Program-made: the position numbers and the translations under genes
Part shown: one piece after another, positions 25,601 to 34,663 of the stretch
Layout of the letters: each line of letters starts with the position of its first letter
How positions within the stretch are numbered: position 1 is the first letter of the stretch
Notes under the pieces: model-generated
What the model was told of the DNA's origin: nothing
Database searches by the model: none
The model's input: only the letters and a program-made list of their open reading frames with translations
Origin: Scandinavium lactucae
GTDB lineage: Bacteria; Pseudomonadota; Gammaproteobacteria; Enterobacterales; Enterobacteriaceae
Length of the DNA: 64,000 nucleotides
Direction of reading: 5' to 3'
Assembly: GCF_033843265.1 (NCBI RefSeq)
Contig: NZ_JAWXRD010000040.1
Location: 434,001-498,000, forward strand

Positions 25601-27916
25601 ATGGATCAAAGTGGCAGCGAGTTTGCAGTTACAGTCCTCGACGTGCGCCAGCTCAGCCAGGAGGAAAGCAACGCCCTGACGCTGCTGTGGCTGCTCGAAG
25701 GCAGCGCCGAGCTGGAAACGCAGGATCAACGCCAAACGTTGAGCGCCAATAGCTTGACCGTGATTAACCGCAACCAGCGCTTTCACCTGACCAGCACCTG
25801 CCCCAATGCTACCCTGCAGGTCACCCTTTCCGGTCCATGGCTGACGCGGTTGTACAACGACATTTTCAGCCACGAGTACCACATTCCCGATGAGTCCAGC
25901 GGCAGCTGGCCGCAGTGCGATGAACTCCGTCATCTGCTGCGCCAGCTATTGGTGGTGACGCTGATTAATCACCCGAGCCGCTACCGGCTGGAGGCCCAGC
26001 GTTGGCTCAGCGAGATCCTGCTCTTGCTGACCACCCGCTTTCAGCAACCGGCACGTATCAGCCAGCGTTCTGATAATCCCGGCTGGAGCAAGCGCATTAC
26101 CCAGGTGGTGGAACGCATTGACGCAAGCTTTACCCGGCGTATCACGTTGGCGGAGATTGCCGAAGCCGAGTTTGTGTCAGAAGCGTGGCTTTCCCGGCTG
26201 TTTCGTAAGGAAGTCGGGGTGAGCTTTATGCAATACATCACCACCTTAAGGCTGGAAAAAGCCGCCGATGCGCTGCGCCTGAGCAATCGCCCTCTGCACC
26301 AGATTGCGCTCGAGCAGGGTTTTGCCAGCACCCGCATGATGAGCGACCTGTTTCGCCGCTATCACCAGATGACGCCGCGCGAGTTTCGCCGCCTGCGGCA
26401 AAACCCGTCTAGCGGAGCGCGTCCCCGCCAGGCCACAAGCGACTGCTTATTCCCGGTCGCCGTCGATAAACTTTTCAGCCTGCTGAATGAGCCTGAAACG
26501 CGCGGCTGGGAGCCATCGCCGTTGACGCTGCATCAGCAGCAGGAACGCATCGTCGACTTGCGCGAACTGACGCCGCGCACCACGCCGCTGCGCCATACCC
26601 GGGTGATGATTACCCTGCGCGAACTGGATGATTTGCTGCGGGAAGACGTGCGCCGGGAACTGGAAAGCCTCGACGCCCAGATTCCAGTACACGGAATCGA
26701 CATCAGCGAACCGTTTCTCAGTAGCCGTTTATTTGCCAGTGGCTGGGATGACCCGCTGATGGCGGGCTACGCCTGCTGGTATAATCTGCATCAGATTTTC
26801 AGCTGGCTGGCAGAAAAGAGATGGACCGTACTGCTGCACACCGGCCTGACCACCCGCAGCGATTTGCTGCGCCAATTCCTGAAACAGTCGATCAATCATT
26901 TCCCGCCGCAGGTCACCGCAGGCTGGCAGTTCGTCTGGCACTGGTCGGCGCAGGCTAGCGATGAGACGCGGGAAAACGTGTGGCAAACACAGCGTGCTGC
27001 GCTGCGTGAGTTTCTGCCGAAAGCCAAATTTGGCCTGTGGCACCGCTTTGCCGTCAGCCCGTTGCCGCTGGCCAACGAGGCGATCTTTCAGTCACGCCTG
27101 CTGCGTGAGGCCGACTTCCTCGCCTGCCCGGCGGATGCTAATGAGCTGCTTAATCTGACGGAGTTAGATCCGGCACGTCTTGCCTCCACGGAGAACTATC
27201 CGGTGCAAAAGATCCGCCAAATCCAGAGCGCACTGCGTCAGCAGCAAATTTCCCTGCCGTTGTGGCTGCTCTCCTGGAACACGCTCACCGGCAACACCCG
27301 CGCCACCAACGGCTGGTTTTTCCGCGGCGCACTGCTGATGCACAATCTGTTGGGACTATCGGAACAGGTCTGGCTGGCGGGATTCTGGCTCAATTCGGGG
27401 TTGCAAGGGGAAGCCCGCGCCAATGACACGCTCGACACCTCAAGCCTGGCGCTACAGTACAATCACGGCCTGCCACGTCCGATTTATTGGGTGCTATGGC
27501 TGTGGCAACGCCTGCGCGGCGACGTTCTTGTGAACGACAAAAACCTGCTGCTGTTGCGCCACGAAGACCGCTATCAGTTACTGCTCCGCAACACCGTGGT
27601 GTTCAATCCGTGGCTTTCCAGCGAAGAGGCCTTTATTCAGCGTTTCCGCCAGCAGTACCGGGTCCAGCTGGGGGGTTTAAGCGGCGCATGGCGTATTAAA
27701 TCGCATCTCTACGATCAGCATAACGGCGCACTGTATCCGCTGCTCGATGCCTTCACCGTCGCCAGCGGCCCCGACGAAGAAATCTGGCGTTGGGTGCGGC
27801 ATAAAGCTCGCCCTACGCTTGCGGTGCGCGATGAACATCTGCACGACAGCTGGCAAATCACCGACTCGCTGGAAAGTAACGCGCTGGTGCTGTATGAATT
27901 GACTCCGATCCGTTGA
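25601..27916 (+). CDS. AraC-family regulator with large C-terminal glycosidase-like domain
   Basis: Protein of 771 aa, far longer than usual AraC regulators (about 300). The N-terminal cupin-like part is about 10-110. The AraC double HTH is about 166-266, with FVSEAWLSRLFRKEVGVSF and the second helix pair ending in QMTPREFRRLR. A region of about 500 residues follows, rich in Trp, with a TIM-barrel-like pattern resembling the GH39-type domains fused to some AraC regulators; this resemblance is from memory, not a search. I could not identify two catalytic glutamates with confidence. It is probably a sensor-regulator for the divergent hydrolase/MFS pair. Confidence 0.7.
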   Translation: MDQSGSEFAVTVLDVRQLSQEESNALTLLWLLEGSAELETQDQRQTLSANSLTVINRNQRFHLTSTCPNATLQVTLSGPWLTRLYNDIFSHEYHIPDESSGSWPQCDELRHLLRQLLVVTLINHPSRYRLEAQRWLSEILLLLTTRFQQPARISQRSDNPGWSKRITQVVERIDASFTRRITLAEIAEAEFVSEAWLSRLFRKEVGVSFMQYITTLRLEKAADALRLSNRPLHQIALEQGFASTRMMSDLFRRYHQMTPREFRRLRQNPSSGARPRQATSDCLFPVAVDKLFSLLNEPETRGWEPSPLTLHQQQERIVDLRELTPRTTPLRHTRVMITLRELDDLLREDVRRELESLDAQIPVHGIDISEPFLSSRLFASGWDDPLMAGYACWYNLHQIFSWLAEKRWTVLLHTGLTTRSDLLRQFLKQSINHFPPQVTAGWQFVWHWSAQASDETRENVWQTQRAALREFLPKAKFGLWHRFAVSPLPLANEAIFQSRLLREADFLACPADANELLNLTELDPARLASTENYPVQKIRQIQSALRQQQISLPLWLLSWNTLTGNTRATNGWFFRGALLMHNLLGLSEQVWLAGFWLNSGLQGEARANDTLDTSSLALQYNHGLPRPIYWVLWLWQRLRGDVLVNDKNLLLLRHEDRYQLLLRNTVVFNPWLSSEEAFIQRFRQQYRVQLGGLSGAWRIKSHLYDQHNGALYPLLDAFTVASGPDEEIWRWVRHKARPTLAVRDEHLHDSWQITDSLESNALVLYELTPIR

Positions 27917-27946
27917 AAGCGGGATGTGAGGATCAGGACAACAAAA

Positions 27947-27972
27947 AACCGCCCGTGAGCGGTTAATGCGAA
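27947..27972 (-). terminator. Terminator of the 32-aa protein gene
   Basis: Stem AACCGC / GCGGTT with a 6-base loop. On the minus strand it is followed directly by TTTTTTG, a good intrinsic terminator for the small gene at 27989-28087. It also lies after the plus-strand AraC gene. The U-tract side is 27941-27946. Confidence 0.6.
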
Positions 27973-27988
27973 TTCACTGCAAGAACAA

Positions 27989-28087
27989 CTACTTTTTACT
28001 TTTCTGCGGGCTTTTGACGTTGTCTTTCGGCGTGTTGTCTGGCTTTTTCGGTGCGTCTTTGCTGGCATGGGTCGCGTAATTTTTCAT
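27989..28087 (-). CDS. Small lysine-rich protein of 32 aa
   Basis: The ATG is preceded by GGAG six bases upstream. It reads MKNYATHASKDAPKKPDNTP and ends in KSPQKSKK before TAG. It is highly basic, with no hydrophobic segment, so it is probably soluble. An intrinsic terminator follows on the same strand. I do not recognise it. The clean start, stop and terminator make it a convincing small gene. It is divergent from sapA. Confidence 0.6.
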   Translation of the reverse strand: MKNYATHASKDAPKKPDNTPKDNVKSPQKSKK

Positions 28088-28317
28088 GGGTTACTCCAGT
28101 AGGTAAGCAGCGAAATGCTGTGTAACCAGTATAGAAGTGCTCACTAAATAAGCTATACGAAGCGGGAGCATCTCCTGCTCATGAATACCCCACTCGCAGG
28201 TTATTCCCCTTACCCCCACTGAACTGGCGACTTTTACAGCGGTTGGTCGCAGAGTTTTGTACCTGGCTGCCTCAAGTGCGATACACTTTGCAGATCGGTC
28301 TGAATTATGAAGAAATT

Positions 28318-29967
28318 ATGCGCCTGAAATTATCATCCTTACTGGCAGTGATGGGGTTAATGTGCGGCAACGCGGTGGCGGCGACGCCGCCTGCGCTCGC
28401 GCCAAATGCCGACATACGCGACAGCGGTTTCGTCTACTGCGTCAGCGGCCAGGTGAATACCTTTAACCCGCAAAAAGCGGGCAGCGGCCTGATTGTCGAT
28501 ACACTCGCGGCACAGATTTATGATCGCCTGCTGGACGTCGATCCTTACACCTATCGGCTGGTGCCGGAACTGGCAGAGAGCTGGGAAGTGCTGGATAACG
28601 GGGCGACTTACCGCTTCCACCTACGCAGCGGCGTGCAGTTCCAGAAAACGGCGTGGTTCAAACCGACCCGGACCCTGAATGCTGACGACGTGGTGTTTAC
28701 CTTTGCGCGCATTTTTAACCGCAATCATCCGTGGCATAACGTCAATGGTCCGAACTTCCCCTATTTCGATAGTCTGCAGTTTGCCGATAGCGTCGAAAGC
28801 GTGCGCAAGCTCGACAGCCGCACCGTTGAGTTTCGCCTTAAACGCCCTGACGCCTCATTCCTTTGGCATTTAGCCACGCATTATGCGTCAGTGATGTCCG
28901 CCGAATACGCGGCGAATCTGGCCAAAATTGACCGCCAGGAACTGATGGATCGCCAGCCGGTCGGCACCGGGCCATACCAGCTTGATGAGTACCGGGCCGG
29001 GCAGTACATCCGCCTGCAACGCCATCCGCTGTTTTGGCGCGGCGAGCCGATGATGCCGCAGGTGGTGGTGGATTTAGGCTCCGGCGGCACCGGGCGACTG
29101 TCTAAACTGTTGACCGGGGAGTGTGATGTGCTTGCCTGGCCCGCAGCCAGCCAGTTAACCATTCTGCGTGACGATCCGCGTTTACGCCTGACGCTGCGTC
29201 CAGGCATGAACATCGCCTATCTGGCGTTTAATACCGATAAACCGCCGATGAATAACCCGGCGGTGCGTCACGCCCTGGCGCTGGCAATCAATAACCAGCG
29301 TCTGATGCAATCCATTTATTACGGCACCGCTGAAACCGCCGCGTCAATTCTGCCGCGCGCGTCGTGGGCCTACGATAATGAAGCTAAAATTACCGAATAC
29401 AATCCGGCGAAAGCGCGCGAACAGTTGAAAGCACTCGGTCTGGAAAATATGACCCTGCGGCTGTGGGTGCCGACCACTTCTCAGGCCTGGAACCCGAGCC
29501 CGCTGAAAACCGCCGAACTGATTCAGGCCGATATGGCGCAGGTCGGTGTGAAAGTGATCATCGTCCCGGTGGAAGGTCGTTTCCAGGAAGCACGGTTGAT
29601 GGACATGAATCACGACCTGACCTTAACTGGCTGGGCGACGGACAGTAACGATCCGGACAGCTTCTTCCGCCCGCTGCTAAGCTGTGCGGCGATTGGATCG
29701 CAGACCAACTTTGCCCACTGGTGTAACCGTGAATTCGATGAGGTGCTGCAAAAAGCCCTGGCCTCACAGCAGCTGGCATCGCGCATTGACGCTTACGATG
29801 AAGCGCAGCAAATTCTGGCGCAAGAGCTGCCAGTACTGCCGCTGGCGTCGTCGCTGCGTTTACAGGCCTATCGGTACGATATCAAGGGGCTGGTCCTGAG
29901 CCCATTCGGCAATGCCTCCTTTGCCGGGGTGTCGCGTGAAAAAGAAGAAGAGGTGAAAAAACCATGA
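28318..29967 (+). CDS. sapA: Sap transporter periplasmic binding protein SapA
   Basis: Peptide/opine-type (family 5) solute-binding protein, 549 aa against 547 in E. coli, with an N-terminal signal peptide ending near AVA. Linked to resistance against antimicrobial peptides in Salmonella. The ATG at 28318 (MRLKLSSLL) places the signal sequence at the N-terminus; a reading 25 codons longer is rejected. It overlaps sapB by ATGA and begins the sapABCDF operon. Confidence 0.95.
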   Translation: MRLKLSSLLAVMGLMCGNAVAATPPALAPNADIRDSGFVYCVSGQVNTFNPQKAGSGLIVDTLAAQIYDRLLDVDPYTYRLVPELAESWEVLDNGATYRFHLRSGVQFQKTAWFKPTRTLNADDVVFTFARIFNRNHPWHNVNGPNFPYFDSLQFADSVESVRKLDSRTVEFRLKRPDASFLWHLATHYASVMSAEYAANLAKIDRQELMDRQPVGTGPYQLDEYRAGQYIRLQRHPLFWRGEPMMPQVVVDLGSGGTGRLSKLLTGECDVLAWPAASQLTILRDDPRLRLTLRPGMNIAYLAFNTDKPPMNNPAVRHALALAINNQRLMQSIYYGTAETAASILPRASWAYDNEAKITEYNPAKAREQLKALGLENMTLRLWVPTTSQAWNPSPLKTAELIQADMAQVGVKVIIVPVEGRFQEARLMDMNHDLTLTGWATDSNDPDSFFRPLLSCAAIGSQTNFAHWCNREFDEVLQKALASQQLASRIDAYDEAQQILAQELPVLPLASSLRLQAYRYDIKGLVLSPFGNASFAGVSREKEEEVKKP

Positions 29968-30929
29968 TCATTTTTACCCTTCGCCGCCTGCTCCTGCTGC
30001 TGGTGACCCTGTTCCTGCTGACCTTTGTCAGCTTCAGTCTGAGCTATTTTACGCCACACGCCCCGTTACAAGGCGCGTCCCTTTGGAACGCCTGGCTGTT
30101 CTGGTTTGAAGGCTTCCTGCACTGGGATTTCGGCGTGTCGAGCATCAACGGTCAACTGATTTCCGATCAGCTGAAAGAGGTGTTCCCGGCAACCATGGAA
30201 CTGTGCGTTCTGGCGTTTGGTTTTGCGCTGCTGGTGGGGATCCCGGTCGGGATGCTGGCAGGCATTATGCGCAACAAATGGCAAGATAATGTCATCAGCG
30301 CCCTCGCCCTGCTCGGCTTCTCGATTCCAGTGTTTTGGCTGGCGCTGCTCCTGACACTGTTCTTCTCGCTAACGCTTGGCTGGCTGCCGGTCTCGGGGCG
30401 CTTTGACCTGCTGTATGAAGTGAAAAACGTCACTGGCTTTGCGCTGATCGACGCCTGGCTGTCTGATTCGCCGTGGCGCGATGAGATGATCATGAGCGCC
30501 CTGCGCCATATGGTGTTGCCGGTGCTGACCCTGGCCGTCGCCCCCACCACCGAAGTGATCCGCCTGATGCGTCTCAGCACCATCGACGTGTACGACACCA
30601 ACTATGTGAAAGCGGCAGCCACCCGTGGGGTGTCGCGTCTGACGATTTTACGTCGCCATGTGCTGCATAACGCCCTGCCGCCGGTAATCCCGCGTCTCGG
30701 CCTGCAGTTCTCCACCATGCTGACTCTGGCGATGATTACCGAGATGGTATTTAGCTGGCCGGGCCTCGGGCGCTGGATGATCAACGCCATTCGCCAGCAG
30801 GACTACGCGGCGATTTCCGCCGGGGTGATGGTGATTGGCGCGTTAGTGATAATTGTGAACGTGCTTTCTGACATTTTGGGTGCTATGGCTAACCCGCTGA
30901 AACATAAGGAATGGTATGCCTTACGATAG
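29964..30929 (+). CDS. sapB: Sap transporter permease SapB
   Basis: DppB/OppB-type inner-membrane permease, 321 aa. About six transmembrane segments and the cytoplasmic loop NYVKAAATRGVSRLTILRRH that contacts the ATPases are visible. In E. coli SapBCDF has been linked to putrescine export and SapD to potassium uptake through Trk. ATGA overlap with sapA and 14-base overlap with sapC. Confidence 0.96.
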   Translation: MIIFTLRRLLLLLVTLFLLTFVSFSLSYFTPHAPLQGASLWNAWLFWFEGFLHWDFGVSSINGQLISDQLKEVFPATMELCVLAFGFALLVGIPVGMLAGIMRNKWQDNVISALALLGFSIPVFWLALLLTLFFSLTLGWLPVSGRFDLLYEVKNVTGFALIDAWLSDSPWRDEMIMSALRHMVLPVLTLAVAPTTEVIRLMRLSTIDVYDTNYVKAAATRGVSRLTILRRHVLHNALPPVIPRLGLQFSTMLTLAMITEMVFSWPGLGRWMINAIRQQDYAAISAGVMVIGALVIIVNVLSDILGAMANPLKHKEWYALR

Positions 30930-31806
30930 CGTCTATCTGGAAAAGCGCCCGCCCGGTGTGCTGCGCACCGTGTGGCGGAAATTCTATGGCGATACCACGG
31001 CCATGATTGGCCTGTATGGCTGCGCCGGGCTGGCGCTGCTGTGCATTTTCGGCGGCTGGTTTGCGCCCTATGGTCTCGATCAGCAATTCCTGGGTTATCA
31101 GCTACTGCCACCTTCGTGGTCTCGCTACGGCGAAGTGTCGTTCTTCCTCGGCACCGATGACCTCGGGCGTGACGTGTTGAGCCGTCTGCTTAGCGGCGCG
31201 GCTCCGACTGTCGGAGGGGCATTTGTTGTGACGCTGGGCGCTACGCTCTTTGGTCTGGTGCTTGGGGCGTTCGCCGGTTCTACCCGCGGCCTGCGTTCGG
31301 CGGTACTGAACCATATCCTCGACACCTTGTTGTCGATCCCGTCCCTGCTGCTGGCAATTATCGTGGTCGCCTTCTCCGGCCCGCACCTGCTGCACGCGAT
31401 GTTCGCGGTCTGGCTGGCGCTGCTGCCACGCATGGTACGTTCGGTCTACAGCATGGTGCATGACGAACTGGAAAAAGATTACGTGGTCGCGGCGCGTCTC
31501 GATGGCGCAACCACCCTCAATATTTTGTGGTATGCGGTACTGCCGAATATCGCCGCCGGGCTGGTGACGGAAATCACCCGCGCGCTGTCGATGGCTATCC
31601 TGGATATCGCCGCCCTCGGTTTCCTCGACCTCGGCGCGCAGCTCCCTTCCCCGGAATGGGGCGCTATGCTCGGTGATGCGCTGGAACTTATTTATGTCGC
31701 GCCGTGGACCGTGATGCTGCCGGGTGCGGCGATCATGCTAAGCGTGCTGCTGGTTAACCTGCTGGGCGACGGGATCCGCCGTGCCATCAATGCGGGGGTG
31801 CAATAA
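30916..31806 (+). CDS. sapC: Sap transporter permease SapC
   Basis: DppC/OppC-type permease, 296 aa. The loop KDYVVAARLDGATTLNILWY matches the EAA-type motif, and FFLGTDDLGRDVLSRLL in the periplasmic region is typical of this family. It shares its last base with the sapD start (TAATG), so translation is coupled along the operon. Confidence 0.96.
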   Translation: MPYDSVYLEKRPPGVLRTVWRKFYGDTTAMIGLYGCAGLALLCIFGGWFAPYGLDQQFLGYQLLPPSWSRYGEVSFFLGTDDLGRDVLSRLLSGAAPTVGGAFVVTLGATLFGLVLGAFAGSTRGLRSAVLNHILDTLLSIPSLLLAIIVVAFSGPHLLHAMFAVWLALLPRMVRSVYSMVHDELEKDYVVAARLDGATTLNILWYAVLPNIAAGLVTEITRALSMAILDIAALGFLDLGAQLPSPEWGAMLGDALELIYVAPWTVMLPGAAIMLSVLLVNLLGDGIRRAINAGVQ

Positions 31807-32798
31807 TGCCGTTACTTGATATCCGCAATTTGACCATCGAATTTCGTACCAGCGAAGGCTGGGTGAAAGCGGTCGACAGGGTCAGCATGACCCTCGCCGA
31901 AGGAGAAATCCGTGGTCTGGTCGGTGAATCCGGATCCGGTAAGAGCCTGATTGCGAAAGCGATTTGCGGCGTGACCAAAGACAATTGGCGCGTCACCGCA
32001 GACCGTATGCGCTTTGATGATATCGACCTGCTGCGCCTTTCCAACCGGGAACGACGTAAGCTGGTTGGTCACAACGTGTCGATGATTTTCCAGGAGCCGC
32101 AGTCGTGTCTCGATCCGTCCGAACGCGTGGGTCGTCAACTGATGCAGAACATCCCCGGCTGGACCTTCAAGGGCCGCTGGTGGCAGCGGGTGGGTTGGCG
32201 CAAACGCCGCGCAATCGAACTGCTGCACCGCGTGGGCATTAAAGATCATAAAGACGCAATGCGCAGCTTCCCGTATGAGCTGACCGACGGCGAGTGTCAG
32301 AAGGTGATGATTGCTATCGCGCTGGCGAACCAGCCCCGTTTGCTGATAGCCGATGAACCGACCAACGCCATGGAACCAACCACCCAGGCGCAGATTTTCC
32401 GCCTGTTGACGCGTCTGAATCAGAACAACAACACCACCATTTTGTTGATCAGCCATGACCTGCAAATGCTCAGTCAGTGGGCCGACAAAATAAACGTGAT
32501 GTACTGTGGGCAGACGGTAGAAAGCGCCCCGAGCGAAGATCTGGTGAGTACTCCGCATCATCCTTATACCCAGGCGCTGATCCGCGCAATGCCGGATTTT
32601 GGCCGCTCGATGCCACATAAAAGCCGTCTGAACACCATGCCTGGGGCCATCCCGCTGCTGGAGTCGCTGCCGATTGGCTGCCGCCTCGGTCCGCGCTGTC
32701 CTTACGCCCAGCGTAAATGCATTGAAAGGCCGCGGCTGACCGGGCCGAAGAACCATTTGTTTGCCTGTCATTTCCCGCTGAACATGGAGAAAGAGTGA
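31806..32798 (+). CDS. sapD: Sap transporter ATP-binding protein SapD
   Basis: DppD/OppD-type ATPase, 330 aa. Walker A GESGSGKS is near residue 38 and Walker B LLIADEPTNAM follows. The signature is ELTDGECQK instead of LSGGQ, a degenerate form also found in E. coli SapD. The C-terminal cysteines in LGPRCPYAQRKC and FACHFP suggest the iron-sulphur-like oligopeptide-ATPase tail. It forms a heterodimer with SapF. Confidence 0.96.
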   Translation: MPLLDIRNLTIEFRTSEGWVKAVDRVSMTLAEGEIRGLVGESGSGKSLIAKAICGVTKDNWRVTADRMRFDDIDLLRLSNRERRKLVGHNVSMIFQEPQSCLDPSERVGRQLMQNIPGWTFKGRWWQRVGWRKRRAIELLHRVGIKDHKDAMRSFPYELTDGECQKVMIAIALANQPRLLIADEPTNAMEPTTQAQIFRLLTRLNQNNNTTILLISHDLQMLSQWADKINVMYCGQTVESAPSEDLVSTPHHPYTQALIRAMPDFGRSMPHKSRLNTMPGAIPLLESLPIGCRLGPRCPYAQRKCIERPRLTGPKNHLFACHFPLNMEKE

Positions 32799-32799
32799 A

Positions 32800-33606
32800 A
32801 TGGTCGAGACCCTGCTCGAAGTTCGCAATCTGAGTAAGACCTTTCGCTATCGTACCGGATTGTTCCATCGTCAGACGGTAGAGGCGGTGAAGCCGTTGAG
32901 TTTTACCCTGCGTGAACGTCAGACCCTGGCGATCATCGGTGAGAACGGCTCCGGTAAATCGACGCTGGCCAAAATGCTGGCGGGGATGATAGAACCGACG
33001 ACCGGGGAACTGCTGATTGACGATCATCCGCTGGAATTCGGCGACTATTCGTTCCGTAGCCAGCGGATTCGAATGATTTTCCAGGATCCGTCGACTTCGC
33101 TTAATCCGCGTCAGCGTATCTCGCAAATCCTCGATTTCCCGCTGCGACTGAACACCGATTTGGATGCAGAGTCGCGGCGTAAGCAGATTATCGATACCCT
33201 GCGACTGGTCGGTTTGCTGCCGGATCACGTCAGCTATTATCCGCATATGCTGGCCCCGGGTCAGAAGCAGCGTCTGGGCCTCGCGCGCGCGCTGATCCTG
33301 CGCCCGAAGGTAATTGTCTGCGATGAAGCATTGGCTTCGCTGGATATGTCGATGCGTTCGCAGCTGATTAACCTGATGCTCGAATTGCAGGAAAAACAGG
33401 GCATTTCGTATATTTACGTGACCCAACATTTGGGGATGATGAAGCACATCAGCGATCAGGTGCTGGTGATGCATCAGGGCGAAGTCGTCGAACGCGGTAG
33501 CACCGCTGACGTGCTCTCTTCCCCGCTCCACGAGCTGACCCGACGCTTAATTGCCGGGCATTTTGGCGAAGCCTTGACCGCCGATGCGTGGCGCAAAGAC
33601 CGCTAG
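32800..33606 (+). CDS. sapF: Sap transporter ATP-binding protein SapF
   Basis: DppF/OppF-type ATPase, 268 aa as in E. coli. Walker A GENGSGKST, signature region LAPGQKQRLG and Walker B VIVCDEALASLDM are visible. Last gene of the sap operon, one base after the sapD stop. In E. coli ycjD lies between sapF and fabI; here fabI follows directly. Confidence 0.96.
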   Translation: MVETLLEVRNLSKTFRYRTGLFHRQTVEAVKPLSFTLRERQTLAIIGENGSGKSTLAKMLAGMIEPTTGELLIDDHPLEFGDYSFRSQRIRMIFQDPSTSLNPRQRISQILDFPLRLNTDLDAESRRKQIIDTLRLVGLLPDHVSYYPHMLAPGQKQRLGLARALILRPKVIVCDEALASLDMSMRSQLINLMLELQEKQGISYIYVTQHLGMMKHISDQVLVMHQGEVVERGSTADVLSSPLHELTRRLIAGHFGEALTADAWRKDR

Positions 33607-33618
33607 AACCTGACCTAA

Positions 33619-33626
33619 GTGGTCGG
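33619..33626. promoter_or_regulatory. Possible FadR half site upstream of fabI
   Basis: TGGTCGGA resembles the FadR core (TGGTCnGACC). A TAGAAT (33652-33657) and a TATAAT (33682-33687) downstream are possible -10 boxes for fabI, with poor -35 boxes. Weak evidence only. Confidence 0.25.
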
Positions 33627-33727
33627 ATTAACGCTCTGCGCGACTCTATGCTAGAATCGCGACGTTTAACGACGGCCTGCCTATAATTGATGCAGCCGCT
33701 ACAACAATGACATAAGGATTAAAAGCT

Positions 33728-34516
33728 ATGGGTTTTCTTTCCGGTAAGCGCATTCTGGTAACTGGCGTTGCCAGCAAACTGTCCATCGCCTACGGTATCG
33801 CACAAGCTATGCACCGTGAAGGCGCTGAGCTGGCCTTCACCTACCAGAACGACAAGCTGAAAGGCCGTGTTGAAGAGTTTGCCGCGAACCTGGGTTCCAG
33901 CATTGTTCTGGAATGTGACGTTGCTCAGGACGAAAGCATCGATGCCCTGTTCACCGAACTGGGAAAAGTATGGCCGAAATTTGACGGCTTCGTACACTCC
34001 ATCGGCTTCGCACCTGGCGATCAGCTGGACGGCGACTACGTTAACGCGGTAACCCGTGAAGGCTTCAAAATCGCACACGACATCAGCTCCTACAGCTTCG
34101 TGGCAATGGCAAAAGCCTGCCGTGAAATGCTGAACCCGGGTTCTGCGCTGCTGACCCTGTCCTATCTGGGCGCTGAGCGTGCGATTCCAAACTACAACGT
34201 AATGGGCCTGGCGAAAGCATCCCTGGAAGCTAACGTGCGCTACATGGCGAACGCAATGGGTCCAGAAGGCGTGCGTGTCAACGGTATCTCCGCAGGTCCA
34301 ATCCGCACCCTGGCCGCGTCTGGAATCAAAGATTTCCGTAAAATGCTGGCTCACTGCGAAGCGGTAACCCCGATTCGTCGTACCGTGACTATCGAAGACG
34401 TCGGTAACAGCGCAGCGTTCCTGTGTTCTGACCTGTCTGCCGGTATCTCCGGTGAAGTCGTTCACGTTGACGGTGGTTTCAGCATCGCCGCAATGAACGA
34501 ACTGGAACTGAAATAA
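33728..34516 (+). CDS. fabI: Enoyl-ACP reductase FabI
   Basis: NADH-dependent enoyl-[acyl-carrier-protein] reductase, the last step of each fatty-acid elongation cycle; triclosan target. The product is 262 aa. The catalytic Tyr146, Tyr156 and Lys163 are all present (SYLGAERAIPNYNVMGLAK), and the cofactor motif is GVASKLSIAYG. Gly93 in HSIGFAP is the wild-type residue, so no known triclosan-resistance change is seen there. A GC hairpin follows at 34524-34549. Confidence 0.98.
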   Translation: MGFLSGKRILVTGVASKLSIAYGIAQAMHREGAELAFTYQNDKLKGRVEEFAANLGSSIVLECDVAQDESIDALFTELGKVWPKFDGFVHSIGFAPGDQLDGDYVNAVTREGFKIAHDISSYSFVAMAKACREMLNPGSALLTLSYLGAERAIPNYNVMGLAKASLEANVRYMANAMGPEGVRVNGISAGPIRTLAASGIKDFRKMLAHCEAVTPIRRTVTIEDVGNSAAFLCSDLSAGISGEVVHVDGGFSIAAMNELELK

Positions 34517-34523
34517 GTTCTTT

Positions 34524-34549
34524 TTCCGCCCTGCACGCGCGGGGCGGAA
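34524..34549. terminator. Hairpin downstream of fabI
   Basis: Stem TTCCGCCC / GGGCGGAA around a 10-base loop, just after the fabI stop. A T-run precedes rather than follows it, so termination strength on the plus strand is uncertain. Confidence 0.45.
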
Positions 34550-34620
34550 ATCCCGCCGTTATTCCACTCTGTTATTTGTTATCACGCTTCAATATTTTTA
34601 CCTGCTCCCGCCTTACGTCA

Positions 34621-34632
34621 GGATAGCTATCC
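34621..34632. promoter_or_regulatory. Perfect 12-bp palindrome upstream of yciW
   Basis: GGATAGCTATCC, a perfect self-complementary sequence 32 bp upstream of the yciW start. It may be a regulator site; no known factor is assigned. Confidence 0.3.
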
Positions 34633-34663
34633 ATAAACGATACGACGTCCTGAAGGAACTCCC

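Noticed and set aside
32470..33531. 353-codon open frame on the minus strand (and 31812-32828)
   Set aside because: Antisense to sapD and sapF, whose motifs are intact; no family resemblance seen in the antisense products.
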